NCBI RefSeq assembly: GCF_947491715.1 | Contig: NZ_CANLKR010000001.1 | Location: forward strand, 248,001 to 312,000 | Origin: an uncultured Shewanella sp. | Lineage (GTDB): Bacteria > Pseudomonadota > Gammaproteobacteria > Enterobacterales > Shewanellaceae | Length of the DNA stretch: 64,000 bases | Direction: 5' to 3' | In this document: positions 25,463 to 34,004 of the stretch, in pieces | Layout of the letters: every line of letters begins with the position of its first letter | How positions within the stretch are numbered: the stretch's first letter is position 1 | The notes under the pieces: model-generated | Database searches by the model: none | The model's input: only the letters and a program-made list of their open reading frames with translations | What the model was told of the DNA's origin: nothing | Program-made: the position numbers and the translations under genes

Positions 25463-27862
25463 ATGGCTGCCCACAGTTGTAATAGAAAAGATCCCCATTT
25501 TCACCTTTCAGGCAATAAAGTAGAGAGTAAAAGTGTTTGCTGTTCAGATAAAAGGGTAAAAGAAGTCAGTGAGCCTTTGGTATTGAATAGCGCTAAAGTT
25601 ACTGACAAAGTGTTCAGTCAAACTCTTGATGAGCATGAGCATGAGCATGAGCATGAGCATGAGCATGAGCATAAAGAAGGTGGGGGTTGTAGTGAGCAAG
25701 CACATGACTCATTAACGGAGCAAGCACAAGAGATTGCTTTAGGATCCGCTTTGGCTCATGTGCAATCTGGACATACTCAAACTTGGATGATCCTTGGAAT
25801 GGATTGTCCAAGTTGTGCCAAAAAGTTAGAAAAGGCACTGTTGTCTTTAAAGGGGGTTGACAGTGCAAAGGTCATGTTTGCCACAGAGAAGCTTATTGTT
25901 CATTGCGAGTCTTCGAATATGATAGGTCAAATTGAAGCTAAGGCAATGGAAACAGGTGTGAGACTCGCAAAAAATAAAGGAGCAACAAAGCAAATCGAAC
26001 AGAGTTTCGTTAGGCAGAATTTATCTGTCATTGTGATTGCATCTATGATGTTGTTGTCGTTTATCCTTAGTCAATATGCAGTGGTGTTGGGAGGAATAGC
26101 ATTTACAATAACAACAATACTGGGCTTGGTACCTATCGTTAAAAAAGCGTTCTCTTTAGCACGTTCAGGTACGCCTTTTTCTATTGAAACCTTAATGAGT
26201 GTTGCAGCAATCGGAGCCCTATATTTAGGAGCGACGGCGGAAGCGGGCATGGTGCTATTACTCTTTTTAATCGGTGAGCGTTTAGAAGGGTATGCGGCGC
26301 ACAGAGCACGTAGTGGCGTGAAAGCATTGATGGATTTAGTGCCTGAAGAAGCTATAGTCGTTAAGAAAAATGGCACTAAAGTCAAGGTTTCTGTTGAGTC
26401 TTTAGTCAAAGGTGATGTAATTGAAGTTGCTCCAGGTGCAAGGTTACCTGCTGATGCACAACTATTAAATATTATCGCCAGTTTTGATGAAAGTGCGCTG
26501 ACAGGGGAATCTGTGCCTGTAGAGCATGTACCGGGTGATAAAATCATGGCGGGTTCATTAGTGGCCGATAAAGTCGTGCGATTAGCGATAATCTCAGCCC
26601 AAGGAGAGAATGCCATTGATCGCATTTTACATTTAATCGAAGATGCACAATCACGTAAAGCACCACTTGAGCGCTTCTTAGACACTTTTAGTCGGTGGTA
26701 TACGCCAGCTATGATCATGTTAGCGGTTTTAGTGATTGTGATCCCGCCTCTGTTTTTTGCGCAAGTGTGGAGTGAATGGCTCTATCGCGGGTTAACCTTA
26801 TTACTTATTGCGTGTCCTTGTGCGTTAGTGATTTCAACACCTGCAGCCATAACGTCTGGGTTAGCGGCGGGGGCCAGAAGAGGAGCATTGATTAAAGGCG
26901 GCGCAGCATTGGAGCAATTGGGTCATATTAATACCGTGGCTTTTGATAAAACAGGCACCTTGACGCAAGGTCAACCTGTGATGACCGATTTTGTGTGTTG
27001 GAAGGGAGATGAGCAAAGGTTATTGAGACAAGCTGCTGCGGTGGAAATGGGATCGTTACACCCGTTAGCGGTGGCTGTGGTGAATGCTGCTGTAGAGAAA
27101 GGCATTGATGTTAAAGAAGCCAAATCCCGTGAAGCGTTACCTGGACGAGGTATTCAAGGGATAGTGGAAGGGGAGCTTATTCAGTTACATGCTGCAGATA
27201 GGCTGCCTTCACAGATAACATTGAGTTCAGTGCAACAAAGTGAAGCTATTGCATTAGAAGAGCAAGGTAAAACTTTGGTGATAGTATTAAGAGACAGTGT
27301 GCCTGTTGGCATGATTGCTTGGCGTGATAACTTACGCAGTGATGCTAAAGAAGCAATACTGGCATTAAAAAGTATGGGAATAAACCCAGTGATGTTAACG
27401 GGTGATAATTCTCGTGCAGCCGCAGCCATTGCAGCAGAAATTGATATCGATTTCAAAGCAGGTTTGTTGCCTGCTGATAAAGTGTTTGCTGTTGAGCAAG
27501 CCAATACTAAAGCCAATGTTGCCATGGTGGGTGATGGTATTAATGACGCTCCGGCCATGAAAACAGCATCAATTGGCATTGCTATGGGGGGAGGGACAGA
27601 CGTTGCATTAGAAACAGCAGATGCGGCATTAACCCATAATCGTTTAACTGAACTGCCTGCAATGATTGAGTTGTCACAAGCTACGCTGCGAAATATTCGA
27701 CAAAATATTACGTTGGCCCTTGGTCTTAAGGCCGTATTTTTAGTGACCACATTATTAGGGTTAACGGGTTTATGGCTAGCAATCCTTGCTGATAGTGGGG
27801 CGACAGCTTTAGTGACATTAAATGCGCTTCGTTTATTGAGGTTTAAATCCAAACAGGGTTAA
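25463..27862 (+). CDS. zntA: Zn/Cd/Pb-translocating P1B-type ATPase ZntA
   Basis: A 799-residue efflux pump. A cysteine- and histidine-rich N-terminus includes an unusual (His-Glu) run at about residues 57-71. It is followed by an HMA domain with GMDCPSC (C115, C118), the CPC motif in TM6 (451-453), the phosphorylation site DKTGTLT (495-501), MLTGDN and GDGINDAPA. The last membrane segment has DSGATALVTLNALRLL, typical of the Zn/Cd/Pb group. It exports metal to the periplasm. I chose ATG 25463, with AGGAG 8 bases upstream, over GTG 25454. A MerR-type promoter precedes it and an intrinsic terminator follows. Confidence 0.94.
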   Translation: MAAHSCNRKDPHFHLSGNKVESKSVCCSDKRVKEVSEPLVLNSAKVTDKVFSQTLDEHEHEHEHEHEHEHKEGGGCSEQAHDSLTEQAQEIALGSALAHVQSGHTQTWMILGMDCPSCAKKLEKALLSLKGVDSAKVMFATEKLIVHCESSNMIGQIEAKAMETGVRLAKNKGATKQIEQSFVRQNLSVIVIASMMLLSFILSQYAVVLGGIAFTITTILGLVPIVKKAFSLARSGTPFSIETLMSVAAIGALYLGATAEAGMVLLLFLIGERLEGYAAHRARSGVKALMDLVPEEAIVVKKNGTKVKVSVESLVKGDVIEVAPGARLPADAQLLNIIASFDESALTGESVPVEHVPGDKIMAGSLVADKVVRLAIISAQGENAIDRILHLIEDAQSRKAPLERFLDTFSRWYTPAMIMLAVLVIVIPPLFFAQVWSEWLYRGLTLLLIACPCALVISTPAAITSGLAAGARRGALIKGGAALEQLGHINTVAFDKTGTLTQGQPVMTDFVCWKGDEQRLLRQAAAVEMGSLHPLAVAVVNAAVEKGIDVKEAKSREALPGRGIQGIVEGELIQLHAADRLPSQITLSSVQQSEAIALEEQGKTLVIVLRDSVPVGMIAWRDNLRSDAKEAILALKSMGINPVMLTGDNSRAAAAIAAEIDIDFKAGLLPADKVFAVEQANTKANVAMVGDGINDAPAMKTASIGIAMGGGTDVALETADAALTHNRLTELPAMIELSQATLRNIRQNITLALGLKAVFLVTTLLGLTGLWLAILADSGATALVTLNALRLLRFKSKQG
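25631..25672. repeat. Seven tandem GAGCAT hexamers inside zntA
   Basis: The hexamer GAGCAT is repeated seven times without error and encodes alternating Glu-His residues. Gain or loss of units by slippage keeps the frame, so it changes the length of the metal-binding tail rather than switching the gene off. Confidence 0.95.
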
Positions 27863-27896
27863 CTTAGCTTAATCAAGATTATCCTAGGTTTATCAG

Positions 27897-27930
27897 AAAA
27901 CATCGAAGATTAAGTTTTTCGGTGTTTTTT
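27897..27930 (+). terminator. Intrinsic terminator after zntA
   Basis: AAAACATCGAA pairs with TTCGGTGTTTT (one T-G wobble) around a roughly 9-base loop, running into a T-run. It lies about 35 bases after the zntA stop. Confidence 0.85.
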
Positions 27931-28256
27931 ATGCTTGCCAAAGTGAATTTTTTGTCAATGAACCAATTAATTCTTCAGTGTTAGTCGTTAAACATAATTT
28001 ATTTATTTCTCTTCTTATTCATTTTGATTGAACATATTGACGTGAACGTAAGTTTAAAACGTCTGTTTAATTTTTATGGTCGACTATTAATCTATAACCT
28101 GATGATCCATTAGCTATTATTGTCTTTTCTTTTGGGGAAGTTCAAAACATAGACAAACATATTGCTGTTTTCTTTAGGGATTTATTTGAGTATTTATTCT
28201 ATTACGCATTGTAATAAAATTACGTAATAACTTTCAATGCATCCCTCTTGGTCAAG

Positions 28257-28267
28257 TTGTCTGACAA
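28257..28267. promoter_or_regulatory. GntR/FadR-like palindrome upstream of aceB, distal
   Basis: TTGTCTGACAA is a perfect palindrome except at its centre. It shares the GTCTGAC core with the stronger site 102 bases downstream. It lies about 250 bases before the aceB start. Confidence 0.4.
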
Positions 28268-28358
28268 ATTGCTTATAGTTAAGGCTAACATAAGATTCTC
28301 ATTTATTTTAATGGTAATAAAGATATTTTTATTAATTAGTTATGTCGTTTTATTGGTT

Positions 28359-28371
28359 TTGGTCTGACCAA
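28359..28371. promoter_or_regulatory. Candidate FadR operator upstream of aceBA
   Basis: TTGGTCTGACCAA is a perfect palindrome around one central base. It contains the TGGTCNGACCA core of the FadR site known from fatty-acid regulons. It lies about 146 bases before aceB. Control of the glyoxylate shunt by a fatty-acyl-responsive regulator would fit the pathway, but the identity of the regulator is inference. Confidence 0.6.
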
Positions 28372-28516
28372 TTTTAAGAGCCAAAATTTTGTTTTTTTTT
28401 ATGCTTTATCTCCGTTCGCTATGTTGCATTCTTTTATATTTCTCTTTAAGTTTTGTGGTAATTAAACATTTGAAAGTGAGTAAGCTTACTTTCTCCTTTT
28501 ATAGGGAGTCGTCGAG

Positions 28517-30142
28517 ATGGCAATGAATACAATAGAAGAAAAACAAAAAACAACTGCATCTCTTGTGATTAAAGGGAATGTCCATGAGCAGGCTTTAGCT
28601 AAACAAAGTAAAGTGCTGTCGGCTGGAACGGTAAGCTTAATAGAAAAAGTGTGTGAGCAATTCAGTGAAGAGATGACTGAATTACTGCACATACGCATGC
28701 AAAAGCAGCAGTCTATTGATGAAGGAACGTTACCCGCATTTTTAACGGAAACAAGACAAGTACGAGAGTCTGATTGGCGTATAGCGCCTATCCCTGAGGA
28801 TTTGCAAGATAGGCGAGTTGAGTTAACCGGTCCTGTGGATGCAGATACACTAGAAAAAGGTATGAACTCAAATGCGAAGGTGTTCATCGCCGATTTCGAA
28901 GATGCATTGACACCGAGTTGGGAGCATATCTTAAACGGTCAGCAAAACCTTCGGAATGTAATTAATGGAGTTGGAAATAAAACAGACTCAGCCAATAATG
29001 ATGCTCAAGCAACAACCGTATTGATGTGCCGGATCAGAGGGTTGCATATGTTTGAGAAACATGTGACGTTTAAAGGAGAACCAATCCCAGCGGCTTTTTT
29101 TGATTTTTGTGTTTACTTTCACAATAACTATATAAAACTATTAGAAAAAGGAAGTGCACCTTATTTTTATATTCCTAAACTTGAAAGCCATTTAGAAGCC
29201 AGATTATGGGCCAAAATTTTCTCATTTGTAGAAGAGCGTTACTGCTTACGGCCAGGTACAATAAAGTGTACCTGCTTAATTGAAACCTTGCCCGCCGTTT
29301 TTGAAATGGAAGAAATACTGTATGAACTAAGGCCTAATATTGTCGCATTAAACTGTGGCCGTTGGGATTATATTTTCAGTTATATTAAGACGTTAAAAAA
29401 CCATAAAGATCGTATTTTACCCGATACACAAGCCGTTACTATGAATGCCTCTTTGATGAGTGCTTATTCAAGGTTATTGGTTAAAACCTGTCATAAGCGA
29501 GGGGCAATGGCGATTGGCGGTTTGGCTGCCAGTATTCCCAGTGAAGAAACCTTGATCAATACTCAACTATTAACCCAAGTGTTTAATGATAAAAAAGTGG
29601 AAGCCAGTCATGGTCATGATGGGACTTGGGTGGCACATGTTGGATTAATCGATACTTCAATGGCTGCATTTGAGCAATTTATTGGCGCAAGCCATAAGAA
29701 TCAACTTCATGTTACCCGTGACGTTGACGCGCCTATCACGGCAAAAGAGTTATTGATCCCTTGTCAAGGTGAGCGAACTGAAGAGGGTATTCGATTGAAT
29801 CTACGCATTGCATTGCAATATATTCAAGCATGGATTAATGGTCAAGCTTGTGTGCCTATTTATGGATTGCTGGAGGATGCCTCTACGGCTGAAATTGCGC
29901 GGACATCAATCTGGCAATGGATCAAACATCAAGTGTTGTTATCAAATGGATTACGAGTGACTAAATCCTTAGTAGAGAATATGCTCATTGAAGAGCTGGC
30001 TAAGGTAAAACAGGAAGTCGGCGATCAAGAATTTACCCATGGACGTTATACACAAGCGGCGGTATTACTGGAAAATATCTTGTTGGCAGATGAATTAGTG
30101 GACTTCTTAACTGAGCCTGCTTCAAATTTACTGATTGCTTAA
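28517..30142 (+). CDS. aceB: Malate synthase A
   Basis: A 541-residue enzyme of the A isoform, judged by length and the segment ELTGPVDADTLEKGMNSNAKVFIADFEDALTPSWEHI. Further motifs are LIETLPAVFEMEEILYEL, LNCGRWDYIFSYIK and GMLPDP-like region MAIGGLAASIPS. It condenses glyoxylate with acetyl-CoA to malate. ATG 28517 has AGGGAG 8 bases upstream. aceA follows 65 bases downstream, so this is the aceBA operon; no aceK is present here. Confidence 0.96.
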   Translation: MAMNTIEEKQKTTASLVIKGNVHEQALAKQSKVLSAGTVSLIEKVCEQFSEEMTELLHIRMQKQQSIDEGTLPAFLTETRQVRESDWRIAPIPEDLQDRRVELTGPVDADTLEKGMNSNAKVFIADFEDALTPSWEHILNGQQNLRNVINGVGNKTDSANNDAQATTVLMCRIRGLHMFEKHVTFKGEPIPAAFFDFCVYFHNNYIKLLEKGSAPYFYIPKLESHLEARLWAKIFSFVEERYCLRPGTIKCTCLIETLPAVFEMEEILYELRPNIVALNCGRWDYIFSYIKTLKNHKDRILPDTQAVTMNASLMSAYSRLLVKTCHKRGAMAIGGLAASIPSEETLINTQLLTQVFNDKKVEASHGHDGTWVAHVGLIDTSMAAFEQFIGASHKNQLHVTRDVDAPITAKELLIPCQGERTEEGIRLNLRIALQYIQAWINGQACVPIYGLLEDASTAEIARTSIWQWIKHQVLLSNGLRVTKSLVENMLIEELAKVKQEVGDQEFTHGRYTQAAVLLENILLADELVDFLTEPASNLLIA

Positions 30143-30207
30143 CACAATAGGCTTGCACAATACCAGGGGATCGTAAAACCTGTTTAGATAAACCAGAGGA
30201 GAGGGTT

Positions 30208-31551
30208 ATGGCTAACACTATGGGCAGTATTTCACGGCACGAACAACTTAAGAGCATTAAAAAAGATTGGGCCGAAAATCCTCGATGGAAAAATGTGCAT
30301 CGTCCTTATACAGCTGAAGAAGTGTTGGCATTGAGAGGCTCTTTAGTACCCGAAAATACCATCGCTAAACGTGGTGCAGCTAGGCTTTGGGAACTTGTTC
30401 ATGGTGAAGCAAGAAAAGGTTATGTGAATTCTCTTGGCACACTGTCAGGTGGACAAGCTGTCCAACAAGCCAAAGCTGGTATAGAAGCCATTTATTTATC
30501 AGGGTGGCAAGTGGCTGCGGATGCAAATTTATCGGGTAACATGTATCCAGATCAATCTTTATACCCTTCTAATTCAGTACCTTCTGTTGTGTCTAATGTG
30601 AATAATGCTTTTAGGCGGGCAGACCAAGTACAATGGGCCAGTGGACATGATCCCCATGAAAAAGGGTATGTGAATTATTTTCTTCCCATCGTTGCAGACG
30701 CTGAAGCGGGTTTTGGTGGCGTGCTCAATGCCTTTGAGTTAATGAAAAGCATGATTGATGCTGGGGCTGCCGGAGTGCACTTTGAAGATCAATTAGCTTC
30801 AGTGAAGAAATGTGGTCACATGGGAGGTAAAGTTTTAGTGCCGACGAAAGAAGCGGTGCAAAAATTGATTTCGGCTAGGTTAGCGGCAGATGTATGCGGT
30901 GTTGAAACCTTAGTGATCGCCAGAACCGATGCTAATGCTGCAGACTTATTGACATCGGATTGCGATCCTTATGATAGAGATTTTATTACTGGGGAGCGAA
31001 CAGAGGAAGGTTTTTTCAAAGTCAGCGCTGGGATTGAACAAGCCATTTCTCGAGGGTTAGCCTATGCGCCATTTGCCGATCTATTATGGTGTGAAACCTC
31101 GACGCCTTGTTTAGAAGAAGCGAGACGTTTTGCTGACGCTATCCATGAACATTTTCCCGATCAGCTATTAGCGTATAATTGCTCACCTTCGTTTAATTGG
31201 AAGAAAAACTTAACGGATGAGCAGATCTCCCACTTTCAACAAGAATTGTCAGATATGGGCTACAAATTTCAGTTTATCACTCTCGCTGGGATCCATAGCA
31301 TGTGGTACAACATGTTCGATTTGGCTTATGATACTGCCAGAGGTGAAGGCATGAAACACTATGTTGAAAAAGTGCAGCAAGCTGAATTTTCAGCAGCAAG
31401 AAAAGGTTACAGTTTTGTGGCACATCAGCAAGAGGTGGGAACGGGTTACTTTGATCGGGTGACCAATATTATTCAAGGCGGGCATTCGTCTGTGACCGCC
31501 TTGACTGGTTCAACAGAAGAGCAACAGTTTTATAGCAATAACAAGGGCTAA
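30208..31551 (+). CDS. aceA: Isocitrate lyase
   Basis: A 447-residue enzyme with the catalytic signature KKCGHMGGK (C202), the Mg-binding segment [10 protein letters not shown], and [15 protein letters not shown]. It splits isocitrate into succinate and glyoxylate, the entry step of the glyoxylate shunt. GAGGAGAGGG precedes the ATG. It is the second gene of the aceBA operon and ends at a strong terminator. Confidence 0.97.
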   Translation: MANTMGSISRHEQLKSIKKDWAENPRWKNVHRPYTAEEVLALRGSLVPENTIAKRGAARLWELVHGEARKGYVNSLGTLSGGQAVQQAKAGIEAIYLSGWQVAADANLSGNMYPDQSLYPSNSVPSVVSNVNNAFRRADQVQWASGHDPHEKGYVNYFLPIVADAEAGFGGVLNAFELMKSMIDAGAAGVHFEDQLASVKKCGHMGGKVLVPTKEAVQKLISARLAADVCGVETLVIARTDANAADLLTSDCDPYDRDFITGERTEEGFFKVSAGIEQAISRGLAYAPFADLLWCETSTPCLEEARRFADAIHEHFPDQLLAYNCSPSFNWKKNLTDEQISHFQQELSDMGYKFQFITLAGIHSMWYNMFDLAYDTARGEGMKHYVEKVQQAEFSAARKGYSFVAHQQEVGTGYFDRVTNIIQGGHSSVTALTGSTEEQQFYSNNKG

Positions 31552-31573
31552 TGAATAGTCGATTGTGATGTTT

Positions 31574-31608
31574 ACCGTACAGTCTCCAACCGAGCTGTAC
31601 GGTTTTTT
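31574..31608 (+). terminator. Intrinsic terminator of aceBA
   Basis: CCGTACAG and CTGTACGG form an 8-bp stem around a 12-base loop followed by six T residues, 23 bases after the aceA stop. Confidence 0.93.
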
Positions 31609-31643
31609 CTTTGTGGCGTTTATTCGTGATGTTATTTGTGATA

Positions 31644-32462
31644 TCAGTGCCAATGGATTGGGTTGAGTTTGTAAAAATGGCTGAGTTCACGATACAGTGC
31701 AGGGTGCTGCTCAAAAAATTCATGGGGCTTTTCAAAAAAGACTTCGCTGATCACAGCAAAGAATTCAGCAGGGTTGGTGGCGCCATAATAGTTAAAGAGA
31801 GACGGAACTTGATGTTGGGCGGCTCTAACAAGCGCAGCGTATTCATCGGCTAAGACTTTAGACCAAGATTGGTAGTCTTCGATGCGATTTAAAATCGGCG
31901 CGCCATTGGCTTTACCATTTTCTTGGTCTAGCTGATGGGCAAACTCATGGATCACCACATTGTTACCTTCAAAAGGATGAGCGGCATTATCTTGCGTTGT
32001 TTGCCAAGACAGGATCACTTTACCGTTTTGCCACGATTCACCAGATAAAATTTTAGGTTTAGATGAAACGATTTGACCAATTTGCTCAGGATGTTCAACC
32101 ACAAAAATGGACGGGTAGACCAAAATTTCGCTGAGTTTTGGATAATAGTCCGTTTTTCTATTTAGCAATAATAAGCAGGCTTGAGCAGCAATGGTGACTC
32201 GAATTTCATCATCAATGATCAGTCCTTTGCAACCTACAAAGCTTTTTTCTGAGACAAAGACTTGAATATGTTGTTTAAGTTGTAATTGTAGATCGGTTGG
32301 CATCGCATTAAAGTAAGGAAAGCGTTGTTTGAGTATTTGGCGCCATGCTTTAGGAAACGCTTGTGCTCTTATTTTATTGCGTTGTCTCTCTACTCGCCAA
32401 TTACGGGATAATATCCAAGCAATGGCACTGAGGCTAACTAACATGATAATAAATATAACCAT
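31644..32462 (-). CDS. mtfA: M90 zinc peptidase MtfA
   Basis: A 272-residue M90-family metallopeptidase. The zinc site is HEFAH at 172-176, with the downstream conserved region GATNPAEFFAVISEVFFEKP supplying the third ligand. In E. coli MtfA interacts with the glucose repressor Mlc. Unlike E. coli MtfA, it begins with a membrane segment (about residues 2-18), as is common in related marine bacteria. It converges on aceA. Confidence 0.9.
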   Translation of the reverse strand: MVIFIIMLVSLSAIAWILSRNWRVERQRNKIRAQAFPKAWRQILKQRFPYFNAMPTDLQLQLKQHIQVFVSEKSFVGCKGLIIDDEIRVTIAAQACLLLLNRKTDYYPKLSEILVYPSIFVVEHPEQIGQIVSSKPKILSGESWQNGKVILSWQTTQDNAAHPFEGNNVVIHEFAHQLDQENGKANGAPILNRIEDYQSWSKVLADEYAALVRAAQHQVPSLFNYYGATNPAEFFAVISEVFFEKPHEFFEQHPALYRELSHFYKLNPIHWH

Positions 32463-32625
32463 ACAAGCTCCTTTTTATTTTTCTTATGTAAAGAAATAAG
32501 GGATCTTTTGGTAATATTCAAGGTTAGGTAATGAGATAAAAAAACAGTGATTTCAATAATGATTGGCAATTGCCGATGCTAACGCCATAATAAACGCATT
32601 GAAATGAAAGCTGTGAGTGGTATTT

Positions 32626-32871
32626 ATGTTGTTAAGTCAAATTGGAATGGATGAGCAAGCTTTATTAGCGGCTATTCATCAAAAAATGCCTTTTGGGAAG
32701 TATGCGGGTCGAAAATTGCTAACCTTGCCGGAGCCGTATTTAGTTTGGTTTCATAGTAAAGGTTTTCCAGAAGGTAAGTTGGGTCAACAATTAGCCTTAA
32801 TGTATGAAATCAAGCTCAATGGTTTAGAGTCTATGCTACAACCTTTATTAGAAAGAGACTTTACACCGTAA
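32626..32871 (+). CDS. DUF3820 family small protein
   Basis: An 81-residue protein. The core KMPFGKYAGRKLLTLPEPYLVWFHSKGFPEGKLGQQL matches DUF3820, a family of unknown function. The start is uncertain: ATG 32626 is used here, GTG 32617 and ATG 32647 are also in frame. It diverges from mtfA. Confidence 0.8.
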   Translation: MLLSQIGMDEQALLAAIHQKMPFGKYAGRKLLTLPEPYLVWFHSKGFPEGKLGQQLALMYEIKLNGLESMLQPLLERDFTP

Positions 32872-32942
32872 ATCAGTAAAGACTGTTTATCCCCATCAAT
32901 TAACGATAAAATAGGCATTAAATTGATTAATCAGTAGGTAAA

Positions 32943-33425
32943 ATGAAAGCCACATCAGCAACAGCTACCCTCAGCGACTCGAGTGAGATGGATACACTAG
33001 AGGATAGTCAAGAGCAAACGATTTCAATGCTCTGTCAAATATCACAATATCAAAAAAAATTGCTTATTCCTCTGGTTATCATGACCCTTATGGAAATGTT
33101 ACCGCGATTGTATACGTATTTTGAGTGGCAATTTGCTCAAGGTGTTGAAGATAACATTGTGTTATTGATGGGGAGTTTACTGATTATTTTTGTTTGTATC
33201 ATTTATTATGTTTATACCACTATCAAATTTTCACGTATGTTTAATAGTCCATTACGTACCACATTCCTAGCGGTTTTAGCGATCATTAATGCGCTGAATG
33301 CTATCCCCTATATTATTTTATCCATTCAAGCTCATAGACAGTTAACGCGTTATGGATTGAGTGGTTTTTCACTTCCCAGTGAGTCAAAAATTCGACAAAA
33401 AGTGACTATGTCACTCACAGATTAA
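32943..33425 (+). CDS. Small membrane protein of unknown function
   Basis: A 160-residue protein with a polar, Ser/Thr-rich N-terminus and three predicted membrane segments (about 40-60, 72-93, 105-127). I recognise no family. It is followed after 17 bases by a GNAT acetyltransferase on the same strand, suggesting one transcript. Confidence 0.7.
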   Translation: MKATSATATLSDSSEMDTLEDSQEQTISMLCQISQYQKKLLIPLVIMTLMEMLPRLYTYFEWQFAQGVEDNIVLLMGSLLIIFVCIIYYVYTTIKFSRMFNSPLRTTFLAVLAIINALNAIPYIILSIQAHRQLTRYGLSGFSLPSESKIRQKVTMSLTD

Positions 33426-33442
33426 ATAAACGGATCATCTTT

Positions 33443-33946
33443 ATGCTGTCCATTATTCCCTACCAAAAAGCCTATGCGGCGAGTGTGAGTCAGTTATTTC
33501 ATGATGCTATTCATGCTATTACTGATGAGGCTTATTCGCTACCGCAACGGCAAGCTTGGTCTAGGGAACCGCGTTCAACTTATCATTGGCATAAGCGGCT
33601 CTCTAACAGTCAAACTTGGTTAATGGTTGATAACAGCCAGTTACATGAGGGGCTTCCCCTTTGTTGTGGGTTTATTAATATTGAAACGGATTATACTCAT
33701 CAAGGATATATCGACAGCTTATATGTCCATCCTCAATATCAACATCAAGGGATAGCAAAGCGGTTACTGCTTTGCTTACAGGAGTGGGCCTGTTTGCAGC
33801 ATTTTCCTCTGCTAAGCGTCGATGCCTCGATTTTATCTAAGCCATTATTTTTACAGCAAGGTTTTAAGCAAGTGCATCGCAGTTATCAGGAAAAGTCGGG
33901 TCAAGTGATTATGGGCTTCTTGATGGAGAAACACTTTTTGTATTGA
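33443..33946 (+). CDS. GNAT family N-acetyltransferase
   Basis: A 167-residue acetyltransferase with the acetyl-CoA-binding motif A sequence IDSLYVHPQYQHQGIAKRLL and a C-terminal LFLQQGFKQVHRSYQ strand-helix. It resembles YafP-type GNAT proteins. The acceptor substrate is unknown. It ends at a strong hairpin shared with the convergent nucleotidase gene. Confidence 0.85.
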   Translation: MLSIIPYQKAYAASVSQLFHDAIHAITDEAYSLPQRQAWSREPRSTYHWHKRLSNSQTWLMVDNSQLHEGLPLCCGFINIETDYTHQGYIDSLYVHPQYQHQGIAKRLLLCLQEWACLQHFPLLSVDASILSKPLFLQQGFKQVHRSYQEKSGQVIMGFLMEKHFLY

Positions 33947-33949
33947 TAT

Positions 33950-33987
33950 GCATTAACTAAAAGAAGGCGCGCTCTTTTAGCTAATGC
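33950..33987. terminator. Bidirectional hairpin terminator
   Basis: GCATTAaCTAAAAGA pairs with TCTTTTAGcTAATGC, a 14-bp stem with one mismatch around AGGCGCGC. It lies in the 58-base gap between convergent stops at 33946 and 34005. Confidence 0.75.
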
Positions 33988-34004
33988 TGGAATTAGCGCT
34001 CAAT

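Noticed and set aside
25614..25868. Minus-strand His-Ala repeat ORF opposite zntA
   Set aside because: It is the shadow of the GAGCAT repeat read from the other strand, inside a clearly functional ATPase gene.
26071..27852. Long minus-strand ORFs opposite zntA
   Set aside because: Composition and lack of start signals mark them as antisense shadows of the ATPase gene.
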